Part shown: positions 24,432-31,143 of the stretch, one piece after another
Layout of the letters: every line of letters begins with the position of its first letter
How positions within the stretch are numbered: position 1 is the first letter of the stretch
Notes under the pieces: model-generated
What the model was told of the DNA's origin: nothing
The model's input: only the letters and a program-made list of their open reading frames with translations
The model's database searches: none
Origin: Actinoplanes cyaneus
GTDB taxonomy: Bacteria > Actinomycetota > Actinomycetes > Mycobacteriales > Micromonosporaceae
DNA: 64,000 nucleotides
Assembly (NCBI RefSeq): GCF_016862095.1
Contig: NZ_BOMH01000051.1
Location: forward strand, 112,961-176,960
Direction of reading: 5' to 3'
Translations under genes and position numbers: made by a program

Positions 24432-24517
24432 CCCTGAGTCTGCCGCACCGGGCTCCACTCACTTCCCGCGGCTGCCCTGAGTCTGCGGCACCGGCCTTGA
24501 TCCACTTCCCGCGGTCG
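24432..24517. repeat. Two direct repeats of 43 bp upstream of cobF
   Basis: Units 24432-24474 and 24475-24517 both start CCCTGAGTCTGC and end CACTTCCCGCGG plus a few bases. They differ at a handful of positions. They lie directly upstream of the cobF start, where they could carry duplicated regulatory sites. Confidence 0.7.
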
Positions 24518-24548
24518 CGCGGTGAGTGGCCGCCGGGCTGTCCGCGTT

Positions 24549-24586
24549 GAGCGGCTCACCCTCCCCCGTCGAAGGGCGAGCCGCTC
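24549..24586 (-). terminator. Hairpin after the Asp-box protein gene
   Basis: GAGCGGCTC and GAGCCGCTC form a 9-bp stem, with a second CCCT/AGGG pairing inside. It lies 9 bases downstream of the leftward stop at 24595. It separates that operon from cobF. Confidence 0.65.
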
Positions 24587-24594
24587 GCGACGGG

Positions 24595-25863
24595 TCAGGG
24601 GACCGAAGGTCGTTTGACGTAGGTCCACTCGGCGCCGTCGGGTGACACCCAGGCGCTGTACTCGTTGTTGTTGGTCGGAACAGTGAAGCCGCCCGGAATG
24701 GCGTGTGCGCGAGACCCGAGCGGCGGGCCGACCCGAGTGAACGTGCGTCCTTGGTCGGAGCTGCGGTAGGTCCCGTGCACGCCCATGGCGAGCAGGGTGC
24801 GGTCGTCGATCGCCAGCAGGGTCAGCAAGGGACCATCGAGATCGAGCGTGGCCCGAGCTTCCCAGGTGCGCCCGCTGTCGGTGCTGACCTGCAGCGACAT
24901 GCCGCCACCCCGGACCTCCCGAGCCACGTGCACGGTCCGGCCGTCGGCCGTGGCCAGCACCGGTGACCCGCCGCCGGCGGACTGCGGCAGTGGCCGTTCG
25001 TCCCAGGTCCGGCCGCCGTCCTGGCTGACCTGGAGCCCCGTTGTCGTCATCGTCCAGATTCCGGCCGCGGGAGGGGTCGGCAGAATCGTCCGCCTGGGTC
25101 CGTGGCCGCTGAGCTCGAGGGTCGCCACATCGCCGGTGGCCGGGTCGACGGCCAGGAGTCCCTTCATCGTCTGGAGGACCGGCCAGCCCGAGGGCAGGGC
25201 ATCGACCGCTCGCACGTTCGCCCGCTGCCAGGTCATCCCGGCGTCGGTACTGGCCCAGAACAACGGATCGGGGAGTTTGCTCGAGTCGAAAGCAGTCCCT
25301 CTCGGGATGCGTGGGCCGGCTCCCACCAGGACCGTGGTGCCGCTCGCCATCGTGAGGCCCGGGCCCTTCTGCCCGGGCGGTGCCGCCGGCATCGGCACCT
25401 TACGCCAGGTGCGCCCGCGGTCGGCGGTGGTAGCCAGCATCTGGCGGCAGGGTGTGACGGCACAGTCCTGATAGTGCAGGTACAGGTGGTCGAGATCACC
25501 AGCCGCCATTTCGGGATACATCCCGGTCAGCGGCTTGTCCCGCACGGTGACGTCCCAGGCGCCATGCGTCTCTGTGTACGTCGGCTGCGGTTTCGGTTCG
25601 TCGCCGGCTTTCGGGATCGTGGTGTGCCAGGGCTGAACGGTCGGTGTGGGCGAGGGCTTCGGCGACGGGTGATCGCCGGTGAGCGCGATCGCCGTCGTCC
25701 CGCTCCCGAGCGCCACGGCCAGGGCGGCGAACCCGGCGCTGAGCCAGGTGCGGAGCCGGCGATGACGGGCCGACCGGGCGACGACGTCGGCGAAATCGGG
25801 CTTGGCGGCGGCGGCCACCGCGGTGGTGAAGCCGCGGAAGTCGATGGGGTCCGGCTCAGACAT
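24595..25863 (-). CDS. Membrane-anchored Asp-box (sialidase-like) beta-propeller protein, sigma-factor partner
   Basis: The 422-residue product has a cytoplasmic segment of about 37 residues, one membrane helix (about 38-62, WLSAGFAALAVALGSGTTAI), a Pro-rich linker and an extracytoplasmic propeller. Five Asp-box motifs (S/T-x-D-x-G-x-T-W/F) are visible: TTADRGRTW, STDAGMTW, SQDGGRTW, STDSGRTW and SSDQGRTF. No sialidase catalytic set is evident. Its start overlaps the upstream ECF sigma gene by 8 bases, the place normally held by an anti-sigma factor, but no zinc-binding anti-sigma motif is present. A sensor or sigma-regulator role is inference. Confidence 0.8.
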   Translation of the reverse strand: MSEPDPIDFRGFTTAVAAAAKPDFADVVARSARHRRLRTWLSAGFAALAVALGSGTTAIALTGDHPSPKPSPTPTVQPWHTTIPKAGDEPKPQPTYTETHGAWDVTVRDKPLTGMYPEMAAGDLDHLYLHYQDCAVTPCRQMLATTADRGRTWRKVPMPAAPPGQKGPGLTMASGTTVLVGAGPRIPRGTAFDSSKLPDPLFWASTDAGMTWQRANVRAVDALPSGWPVLQTMKGLLAVDPATGDVATLELSGHGPRRTILPTPPAAGIWTMTTTGLQVSQDGGRTWDERPLPQSAGGGSPVLATADGRTVHVAREVRGGGMSLQVSTDSGRTWEARATLDLDGPLLTLLAIDDRTLLAMGVHGTYRSSDQGRTFTRVGPPLGSRAHAIPGGFTVPTNNNEYSAWVSPDGAEWTYVKRPSVP

Positions 25864-26359
25864 GGCTGTTCTTCCTCTCCGTGTCGCGGAGGAACTCGGC
25901 CAGCGCCCGGCGTCCCCGGAAGAGCCGGATCTTCACGTTGTCGGCCGTGATGCCGAGGACCGCGGCGACCTCCGTGACGGGGAGGTCGGCGATGTGGTGC
26001 AGGACGACCGTCTCGCGGATGGCTCGGGGCAGTCGCTGCAATGCGGTGACCAGGGCGACGTGGTCGGGGGAGAGCGCCGGGGCAGCATCGGCGCTGGTCA
26101 GCCGGCCGGAGCGGGCGATGCGGTCGAACAGCGCTCGCCGGCGGTGCCGGGAACGGGCGATGTTGGAGGCGACCTTGAACAGCCAGGCCTCCGGGTTGGT
26201 CGCGGCGCGCACGGCGGCCGGTTTGGCGACCGCTCGGGCGAACGCTTCTTGCACGGCGTCCTGCGCCTCGGCGAAATCGCCGGTCATGCCGTAGATCTGG
26301 GCGACGAGGCGGCCCGCTGAGGCCGCGTACAGGTCGCGAAGATCGAGATCGGGGTTCAA
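25856..26359 (-). CDS. ECF RNA polymerase sigma factor
   Basis: A 167-residue two-domain sigma factor. Region 2 has DLYAASAGRLVAQIYGMTGD and AQDAVQEAFARA with PEAWLFKVASNIARSRHRR. Region 4 has LPRAIRETVVLHHIADLPVTE and AVLGITADNVKIRLFRGRRAL. TTG 26359 follows AGGAGAG at a good distance. It is co-transcribed with the Asp-box membrane protein. A possible self-recognised promoter lies at 26388-26417. Confidence 0.9.
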   Translation of the reverse strand: MNPDLDLRDLYAASAGRLVAQIYGMTGDFAEAQDAVQEAFARAVAKPAAVRAATNPEAWLFKVASNIARSRHRRRALFDRIARSGRLTSADAAPALSPDHVALVTALQRLPRAIRETVVLHHIADLPVTEVAAVLGITADNVKIRLFRGRRALAEFLRDTERKNSHV

Positions 26360-26387
26360 GGGCTCTCCTGCCGGAATGGGGTCACCC

Positions 26388-26417
26388 GTACGACTCCCGG
26401 CGAGCGGGCCAGGTTAC
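26388..26417 (-). promoter_or_regulatory. Candidate ECF promoter for the sigma/Asp-box operon
   Basis: On the minus strand GTAACC (26417-26412), an 18-base spacer and TCGTAC (26393-26388) resemble ECF promoters with an AAC core in the -35 box and CGT in the -10 box. The start would fall about 20 bases before the sigma gene's SD. The match is by eye only. Confidence 0.4.
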
Positions 26418-26427
26418 ACACGAGTTT

Positions 26428-27603
26428 TCAATCCGGAAGGATCGGGACGGAGGGATGCAGCTCGCGGCCCAGCATGTCGGCGCGGCGCAGGGCGAGCGCG
26501 CCGAATCGGTCACGCACCCGGTCGACGGCCGCGTCCAAGCCGTCCTCCCGGGGCGGCGTGAACGGCAGCTCCAGCTGGACCGCGCCGTCGCCGTCCAGGT
26601 TGCTGACCGCGACGCCGACCAGTGTCAGGCCGCGCTGGTCGATCAGCGGGCGGGCCTCGCGCAGCAACTCCACTGCCGCACGCAGGATCGCGCCGGTCTG
26701 CATCGTCGCCTTCAGCAGGCTGCGTGAGCGGGTCACCCGCTGGAAGTCGTCGAAACGCAGCCGCACCGTGATGGTCCGCCCCGCCCGGTGTGCCCCGCGC
26801 ATCCGGTGCGTGACCCGGTCGACGAGCGCCGCCAGCACCGCCTCCACCTCGTCGAACGTGCGCTGCCCGCGGCCGAGCGCGCACTGCGCCCCGATCGAGC
26901 CGCGCCGCCCGCCGGTCGTGACCCGGCGCGGATCGTGATTGTGCGCGAGCGCGTGCAGGTGCCGCCCGGCGTGTGGGCCGAGCATCGCGACGAGTGCGGC
27001 CTCGCCGACCCGGGCGACGTGGCCGACGGTGTGGATCTGGCGCTCGCGCAGGCGGGCCGCGGTCTTCGGCCCGACGCCCCACAGCTTCTCCACCGGCAGG
27101 GGGTGCAGGAACTCCAGCTCGGCGCCGGGTGGCACGACGAGCAGACCATCCGGCTTGCCGGCCCCGCTCGCGACCTTGGCCAGGAACTTGGTGCGCGCGA
27201 CCCCGACCGTGATGGGCAGCCCGACCCGCGCCCGCACCTGCGCTCGCAGCCGCCGGGCGATCTCCTCGGCCGTCCCACTGATCCGCCGCAGCCCGTCCAC
27301 CTCGAGGAATGCCTCGTCGATCGAGATCGGCTCGACGATCGGCGTGGTGTCCCGGAACACGTCGAAGACGGCTTTGCTGGCCGTCGAGTAGGCGCTCATC
27401 CTCGGCGGCACCACGATGGCGTGCGGGCAGAGCGCCCGTGCCTGGGAGAGGCTCATCGGGGTGCGCACGCCGAAGGCCTTCGCCTCATACGACGCGGCGA
27501 GCACCACGCCGCCGCCGACCAGGACGGGCCGGCCGCGCAGCGCGGGGTCGTCGCGCTGCTCGACCGACGCGTAGAACGAGTCCAGGTCAGCGTGGAGGAT
27601 CAC
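26428..27603 (-). CDS. dinB: DNA polymerase IV (Y-family, translesion)
   Basis: A 391-residue error-prone polymerase that bypasses template lesions. GTG 27603 gives VILHADLDSFYASVEQRDDP with the first catalytic Asp in the DLD motif; the second catalytic pair is in PISIDEAFLEVDGL. A helix-hairpin-helix-like block (LWGVGPKTAARLRER) and the little-finger region follow. The C-terminus ends ELHPSVPILPD without a clear QLSLF-type clamp-binding motif, though QLELPF occurs about 50 residues earlier and may serve. The frame is open to 27804, but the added residues are not family-like. A SOS-like box sits just upstream. Confidence 0.92.
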   Translation of the reverse strand: MILHADLDSFYASVEQRDDPALRGRPVLVGGGVVLAASYEAKAFGVRTPMSLSQARALCPHAIVVPPRMSAYSTASKAVFDVFRDTTPIVEPISIDEAFLEVDGLRRISGTAEEIARRLRAQVRARVGLPITVGVARTKFLAKVASGAGKPDGLLVVPPGAELEFLHPLPVEKLWGVGPKTAARLRERQIHTVGHVARVGEAALVAMLGPHAGRHLHALAHNHDPRRVTTGGRRGSIGAQCALGRGQRTFDEVEAVLAALVDRVTHRMRGAHRAGRTITVRLRFDDFQRVTRSRSLLKATMQTGAILRAAVELLREARPLIDQRGLTLVGVAVSNLDGDGAVQLELPFTPPREDGLDAAVDRVRDRFGALALRRADMLGRELHPSVPILPD

Positions 27604-27614
27604 GCCGACGAGCC

Positions 27615-27630
27615 TAGTACATATGTTCGA
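27615..27630 (-). promoter_or_regulatory. SOS (LexA) box-like site upstream of dinB
   Basis: On the dinB strand the site reads TCGAACATATGTACTA. The actinobacterial LexA consensus is TCGAAC-N4-GTTCGA; the first half matches perfectly and the second half at four of six positions. It sits 12-27 bases before the dinB start, so damage-inducible control is likely. Confidence 0.65.
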
Positions 27631-27794
27631 AGAGCGGTGCCCGGCGCGGCGGCCCGCCGTATTGGAGGCGGCCGGGGGCCAGATGCTCTCCCCGTTGCTC
27701 GACCTGCGAAGATGCGTATCGGCCAGGCCTGGGGTATCGGTGGTCACACCGCGCGCCTGACGGGAATCGCGGAGCGGGATTCCCGGTTTCCAGA

Positions 27795-27815
27795 CTTGAG
27801 TCACCTACGCTCAAG
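27795..27815 (+). promoter_or_regulatory. HAIR element (HspR operator) upstream of hsp20
   Basis: CTTGAGT, seven bases, then GCTCAAG. This matches the HspR consensus CTTGAGT-N7-ACTCAAG with one change. It lies 21 bases before the hsp20 start. HspR is known to repress chaperone genes through such sites; hspR itself is not in the window. Confidence 0.85.
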
Positions 27816-27835
27816 TAAGGAACGAGGAACCACCC

Positions 27836-28240
27836 ATGTTGCTCACCACCCCGACCGTGCGCGACCTCGAGCGTCTGACCGCCCGGGTCTTCGAGAGCTC
27901 CAGCCGGACCGCCGGCGCCCGCCTCGACGCCTACCGGGACAACGACACCTTCTTCATCGACATCGACCTGCCCGGCGTCGACGCGGCGTCGATCGACATC
28001 ACCGTCGACGGCAAGGTCCTGACCGTCCGCGCCGAGCGCACCCGCGCCGAGCGCGAAGGTGTCCGTTACGTGGTCGCCGAGCGCCCGGTCGGCGCGTTCA
28101 GCCGCCAGGTCCAGCTCTCCGACAAGCTGGACACCGACCGGCTGGAGGCGCAGTACGACAAGGGCGTGCTCACGCTCAGCATCCCGGTCTTGGAGGAGCG
28201 CAAGCCCCGCAAGATCGAGGTCACCGCGGCTCAGGCCTAG
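27836..28240 (+). CDS. Small heat shock protein, Hsp20/alpha-crystallin family
   Basis: A 134-residue ATP-independent holdase. The alpha-crystallin domain runs from about residue 35 to 125: FFIDIDLPGVDAASIDITVD, RPVGAFSRQVQLSDKLD, and the G-V-L motif in YDKGVLTLSIPV. A conserved IxI-like end is not obvious. GAGG precedes ATG 27836. Control by HspR is expected from the operator just upstream. Its TAG stop shares the palindrome CTAG with the stop of the convergent gene. Confidence 0.92.
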   Translation: MLLTTPTVRDLERLTARVFESSSRTAGARLDAYRDNDTFFIDIDLPGVDAASIDITVDGKVLTVRAERTRAEREGVRYVVAERPVGAFSRQVQLSDKLDTDRLEAQYDKGVLTLSIPVLEERKPRKIEVTAAQA

Positions 28241-28872
28241 TGGTCGAACTGGATCCAGTTCACGTTCATGAACTCGCTGTCGTCAGGCGCGGTGAACGTG
28301 ACGTAGACCGTGTGCGTGCCCGTCACCGGCGTCAACGCCGCGATATCGGTACGCCAGGTCTGCCACCCGCCGGTGTTGCTCACCGACAGCTCGCCGACAG
28401 GATCGGCGTCCGGGGTGTCCAGCCGGAGCTGCACCCGGCCGGACACCCCGGCGGCGGACGCGACCCGGAACTTCGCCTTCGTCGCCGGCACGTCACCGAA
28501 GACGAAACTGTCGAACCGCAGGTGATCGCCGCGGCTGATCCATCCGACGTTCTGGCCGCCGCCGGTGTCCTCGGTGTCCTGCGCCTGGATGCCGGCCAAC
28601 TCGTTTGCCGACTCGGCCTGCAGCACCTGGTACTTCACCGGGGTCGGAGCCGGTGTGGTCGGCGTCGGCTCGGCCGGCGCTGACGACGGCGCCGTAGAGG
28701 GCGTCACCGGCTGCTGCTCGGCGGCCGCGGCCGGGGTCTGCGACGGCGAGTCCTGCCAGCGGCCCAGGCCGTAACCGACGAGCAGCAGGGCGAGGCCTCC
28801 CGCGCCGATCAATGCCCGGTTACGGTTCGTCCAGCTGCGGGTGCGATAGACGGTCGGAGTTGGCTGAGTCAC
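28237..28872 (-). CDS. Membrane-anchored CBM6/35-like carbohydrate-binding protein
   Basis: A 211-residue protein with a short cytoplasmic N-terminus, one helix (about 20-38, ALIGAGGLALLLVGYGLG), a Pro/Thr/Ser-rich stalk (about 45-78) and a C-terminal CBM6-like beta-sandwich. Characteristic sequence includes LQAESANELAGIQ, GGGQNVGWISRGDHLRFD and GGWQTWRTDIAAL. No catalytic domain is attached, so it may bind wall or exogenous polysaccharide at the cell surface. Confidence 0.82.
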   Translation of the reverse strand: MTQPTPTVYRTRSWTNRNRALIGAGGLALLLVGYGLGRWQDSPSQTPAAAAEQQPVTPSTAPSSAPAEPTPTTPAPTPVKYQVLQAESANELAGIQAQDTEDTGGGQNVGWISRGDHLRFDSFVFGDVPATKAKFRVASAAGVSGRVQLRLDTPDADPVGELSVSNTGGWQTWRTDIAALTPVTGTHTVYVTFTAPDDSEFMNVNWIQFDH

Positions 28873-28885
28873 CCGGCAAGGGTAA

Positions 28886-29797
28886 TCAGACGGGATCCGC
28901 CGGAGCCAAAGCCTCGATCATCTCGGTGCCCAACTGTGCCGCTACCTGCGGATCTGCGTCCGGGCCGCCGATTCTCGGGTCCCAGTTCGGCTCGTAGAAA
29001 AGCTCGGTGGCGCCGGCCTCGGCGTACCGCTGGGCGCCGGCACGGATGTCCGCCCACGAACCGGACAGCGGGATCGCCGGATTCCGGTCGCCCGGCTGGA
29101 CCACGGCTCGCACCACGATCCGTACGTCATCGGGATCCTTCCCGGCCTCGGCGGCCGCCTCCCGGACGGTCCGCGCGCCGCGCTCGATGTCGGCCAGACT
29201 CGCGCGGCTGCTGCTGACCCACCCGGCAGTCAGCCGGCCCGCCCTGCGCAGCGCGACCTCCGCGGTCCCACCCAGCAGGATCGGCGGGCCACCGGCCTGC
29301 GCCGGTCGCGGAAGCATGCGGCTCGGCGGCACGCGATAGTACGTACCGGCGAACTCGGCCACCTCGTCGGTGAAAAGGGTGCGCAGAGCGGCCAGATACT
29401 CCTCCGTGCGGCGGCCGCGCGGATTCGGATCCGCGCCGGTGGCGACGAACTCGGGCTCCGACCAGCCGGTGCCCAGCCCCAGGTCGAAGCGGCCGCCGGT
29501 GAGCAGATCCAGCGTGCCGGCCTGCTTGGCGAGCACGGCCGGCGCGACGTAGGGCAGGTTGAGCACCGAGACGCCCAGCCGGATCCGGGAGGTGGCAGCC
29601 CCGGCCCAGGCCAGCGCGACGATCGGGTCGAGCACGCTCTGATAGCTCGGCGCCAGGTCCTGCTCTTCGCCGACGAGCAGGCGCTGGAACGCCCAGAGCC
29701 CGTGATAGCCGAGCGCTTCGGCGCGCTGGGCGATCGACGTCAGAGTTTCCGGCCGCGCCCATGCGCCCGACACCGGGCAACCGAAACTGATCAGCAT
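28886..29797 (-). CDS. LLM-class (luciferase-like, F420-dependent type) oxidoreductase
   Basis: A 303-residue TIM-barrel protein of the bacterial luciferase superfamily. ATG 29797 gives MLISFGCPVSGAWARPETLT, the usual start; the frame extends to 30247 without supporting features. Blocks include RLGVSVLNLPYVAPAVLAKQ, GGRFDLGLGTGWSEPEF and a Pro-rich PPILLGGTAEVALRRAGR. In actinobacteria many such enzymes use F420, but FMN use cannot be excluded. No SD is visible, so translation may be leaderless. The substrate is unknown. Confidence 0.87.
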   Translation of the reverse strand: MLISFGCPVSGAWARPETLTSIAQRAEALGYHGLWAFQRLLVGEEQDLAPSYQSVLDPIVALAWAGAATSRIRLGVSVLNLPYVAPAVLAKQAGTLDLLTGGRFDLGLGTGWSEPEFVATGADPNPRGRRTEEYLAALRTLFTDEVAEFAGTYYRVPPSRMLPRPAQAGGPPILLGGTAEVALRRAGRLTAGWVSSSRASLADIERGARTVREAAAEAGKDPDDVRIVVRAVVQPGDRNPAIPLSGSWADIRAGAQRYAEAGATELFYEPNWDPRIGGPDADPQVAAQLGTEMIEALAPADPV

Positions 29798-29896
29798 GGG
29801 AGAAGGGTAGGCCCTGTCCCGTGGCTCACCTGGTGCTGCGCCCTGGCCCGGGCCGCTCCGGCCTGCGTACGCCTGATGGGCGGGTAGGTTGATGGC

Positions 29897-30331
29897 GTGA
29901 CGACACTCGCCGATGCCTGGGAGCTGAGCCGGAACGAGACCGGCCTGGCCATCGTGTCCACCGCGCGGGCCGACCGAACCGTGCAGTCCAGCCTGGTCAA
30001 CACTGGTCTGGTCGGCCACCCGGAGGATGGGGAGCCGGTGCTGGCGTTCGTGACCTACGGCCCGGTGAAGCTGCGCAACCTGCGGGAACGGCCGGATCTC
30101 GCCGTCGCGTTCCGCAGCGGATGGCGGTACGCGACAGTCGAGGGGCGGGCGCAGCTGGCCGGGCCGGACGATCCCCAGCCGTGGCTGGACCCGGAGCGCC
30201 TGCGTCTGCTGCTCCGCGAGATCTTCGCCGCGGCCGGCGGGACGCACGACGACTGGGACGCCTACGACCGGGCGATGGTCGCCGAGCGCCGCACCGCGGT
30301 CCTGATCCGCCCGACCCGGATCTACCCATAG
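29897..30331 (+). CDS. PNPOx-like split-barrel, probable F420- or FMN-dependent protein
   Basis: A 144-residue split beta-barrel protein of the pyridoxamine-phosphate-oxidase-like group. It has LAIVSTARADRTVQSSLVN and VKLRNLRERPDLAVAF, typical of actinobacterial F420-binding TIGR03618-type members. GTG 29897 is the natural start. It is divergent from the luciferase-like enzyme across 99 bases, so the two could serve related redox chemistry. Confidence 0.83.
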   Translation: MTTLADAWELSRNETGLAIVSTARADRTVQSSLVNTGLVGHPEDGEPVLAFVTYGPVKLRNLRERPDLAVAFRSGWRYATVEGRAQLAGPDDPQPWLDPERLRLLLREIFAAAGGTHDDWDAYDRAMVAERRTAVLIRPTRIYP

Positions 30332-30429
30332 GGCTCGGCCCGTTGCTGCCTCCTGGCTTGCCGGCGGCTCCTTCCAGGCCGCTCCGCAGTTCGCCGGCGA
30401 GCATGACCGGTCGCACTACGATGCCGCGC

Positions 30430-30629
30430 ATGCGGTTACGGGGAATCGAAGCTCGCACCCGGCTGATCGCCCTCACCGCTGTAGCCGGGTGTGTGCTGCT
30501 GGCGGGAGCCTGTTCCGGATGTCGCCCGGCGTCGAGCTCACGCCGGGGCTGAACGTGACCGAAGAGGATCATGCCAAGGCGGTGGCTCGTCATCGTGACC
30601 TTGCGGAGCGGTTCGCGAGCAGGCCCTAG
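30430..30629 (+). pseudogene. Small lipoprotein gene with an apparent frameshift
   Basis: ATG 30430 starts a lipoprotein signal (RTRLIALTAVAGCVLLAGAC, lipobox LAGAC) that in its own frame ends at 30552 after 13 unconvincing residues. From 30519 a neighbouring frame reads MSPGVELTPGLNVTEEDHAK and on to FASRP with a TAG at 30627-30629, a plausible mature part. Adding one base near 30518 would join them as CSG-MSPGVEL. Either this is a decayed gene, a sequencing error, or two frames used separately. The final TAG lies inside a family-2 palindrome. Confidence 0.55.
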
Positions 30630-30704
30630 GCGGTTTTCGCGGCCGCTGCCAGGCGTGCTCTGGGCCACGCCGCAGCCCCGGGCCGCACTGCGAAACATCG
30701 CCTA
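30627..30704. repeat. Family-2 palindrome, copy 2
   Basis: Outer arms TAGGCG (30627-30632) and CGCCTA (30699-30704). Inside lie TTCGCGG on the left, GCCGCACTGCGAAAC on the right and a nested GGCGTG/CACGCC hairpin. The right half closely resembles that of copy 1 at 22146-22200. Its first TAG ends the frameshifted lipoprotein frame; GTG of the next gene follows after 10 bases. Confidence 0.7.
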
Positions 30705-30714
30705 GGATCCGGGC

Positions 30715-31143
30715 GTGACATCGATGACGGAGACTGCAGGGTGGGGCCAGGGCCCGGTCGTGCGGCGGATGTCGATGCTGCTCGGCGTGTGGGCGGTCGG
30801 CTCGATCGTTCTGTTCCTGTTGGGGATGCGGGATCTGTTCACCTTCGGGGATGCGGCTCCGGCACATTCGGCGCGCGGCGGTGCCTTCCTGTTGGGGTGC
30901 GCGTTCCTGCTGGTTGCGGCTCCTCTGGCGGCGACGGTGATCGGCGCGCTCGGCGGGCAGACGATCTACGCGGGGGTGTGTGCCGTGCTGGCGCTCGGCG
31001 GGCTGGTCCTCGGTGGCCTGCTGGCGGTCAAAGGGCTGCAGGAAACGGGAGCGATCACGAAGCCGGCAGCCGTGGTGCCTACGCAGACGACTTCGCACTG
31101 TGTCGAGTTCAGCGGCGGCGACACCCGCTGTCCCGGTGGATGA
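30715..31143 (+). CDS. Small integral membrane protein, function unknown
   Basis: A 142-residue protein with three clear hydrophobic helices (about residues 20-40, 52-74 and 84-106). A short extracytoplasmic tail holds two cysteines (TSHCVEF, DTRCPGG) that could pair. No family is recognised. Its TGA overlaps the next ATG (TGATG), so it is translated together with the LigD-type polymerase gene, an odd pairing. Confidence 0.75.
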   Translation: MTSMTETAGWGQGPVVRRMSMLLGVWAVGSIVLFLLGMRDLFTFGDAAPAHSARGGAFLLGCAFLLVAAPLAATVIGALGGQTIYAGVCAVLALGGLVLGGLLAVKGLQETGAITKPAAVVPTQTTSHCVEFSGGDTRCPGG

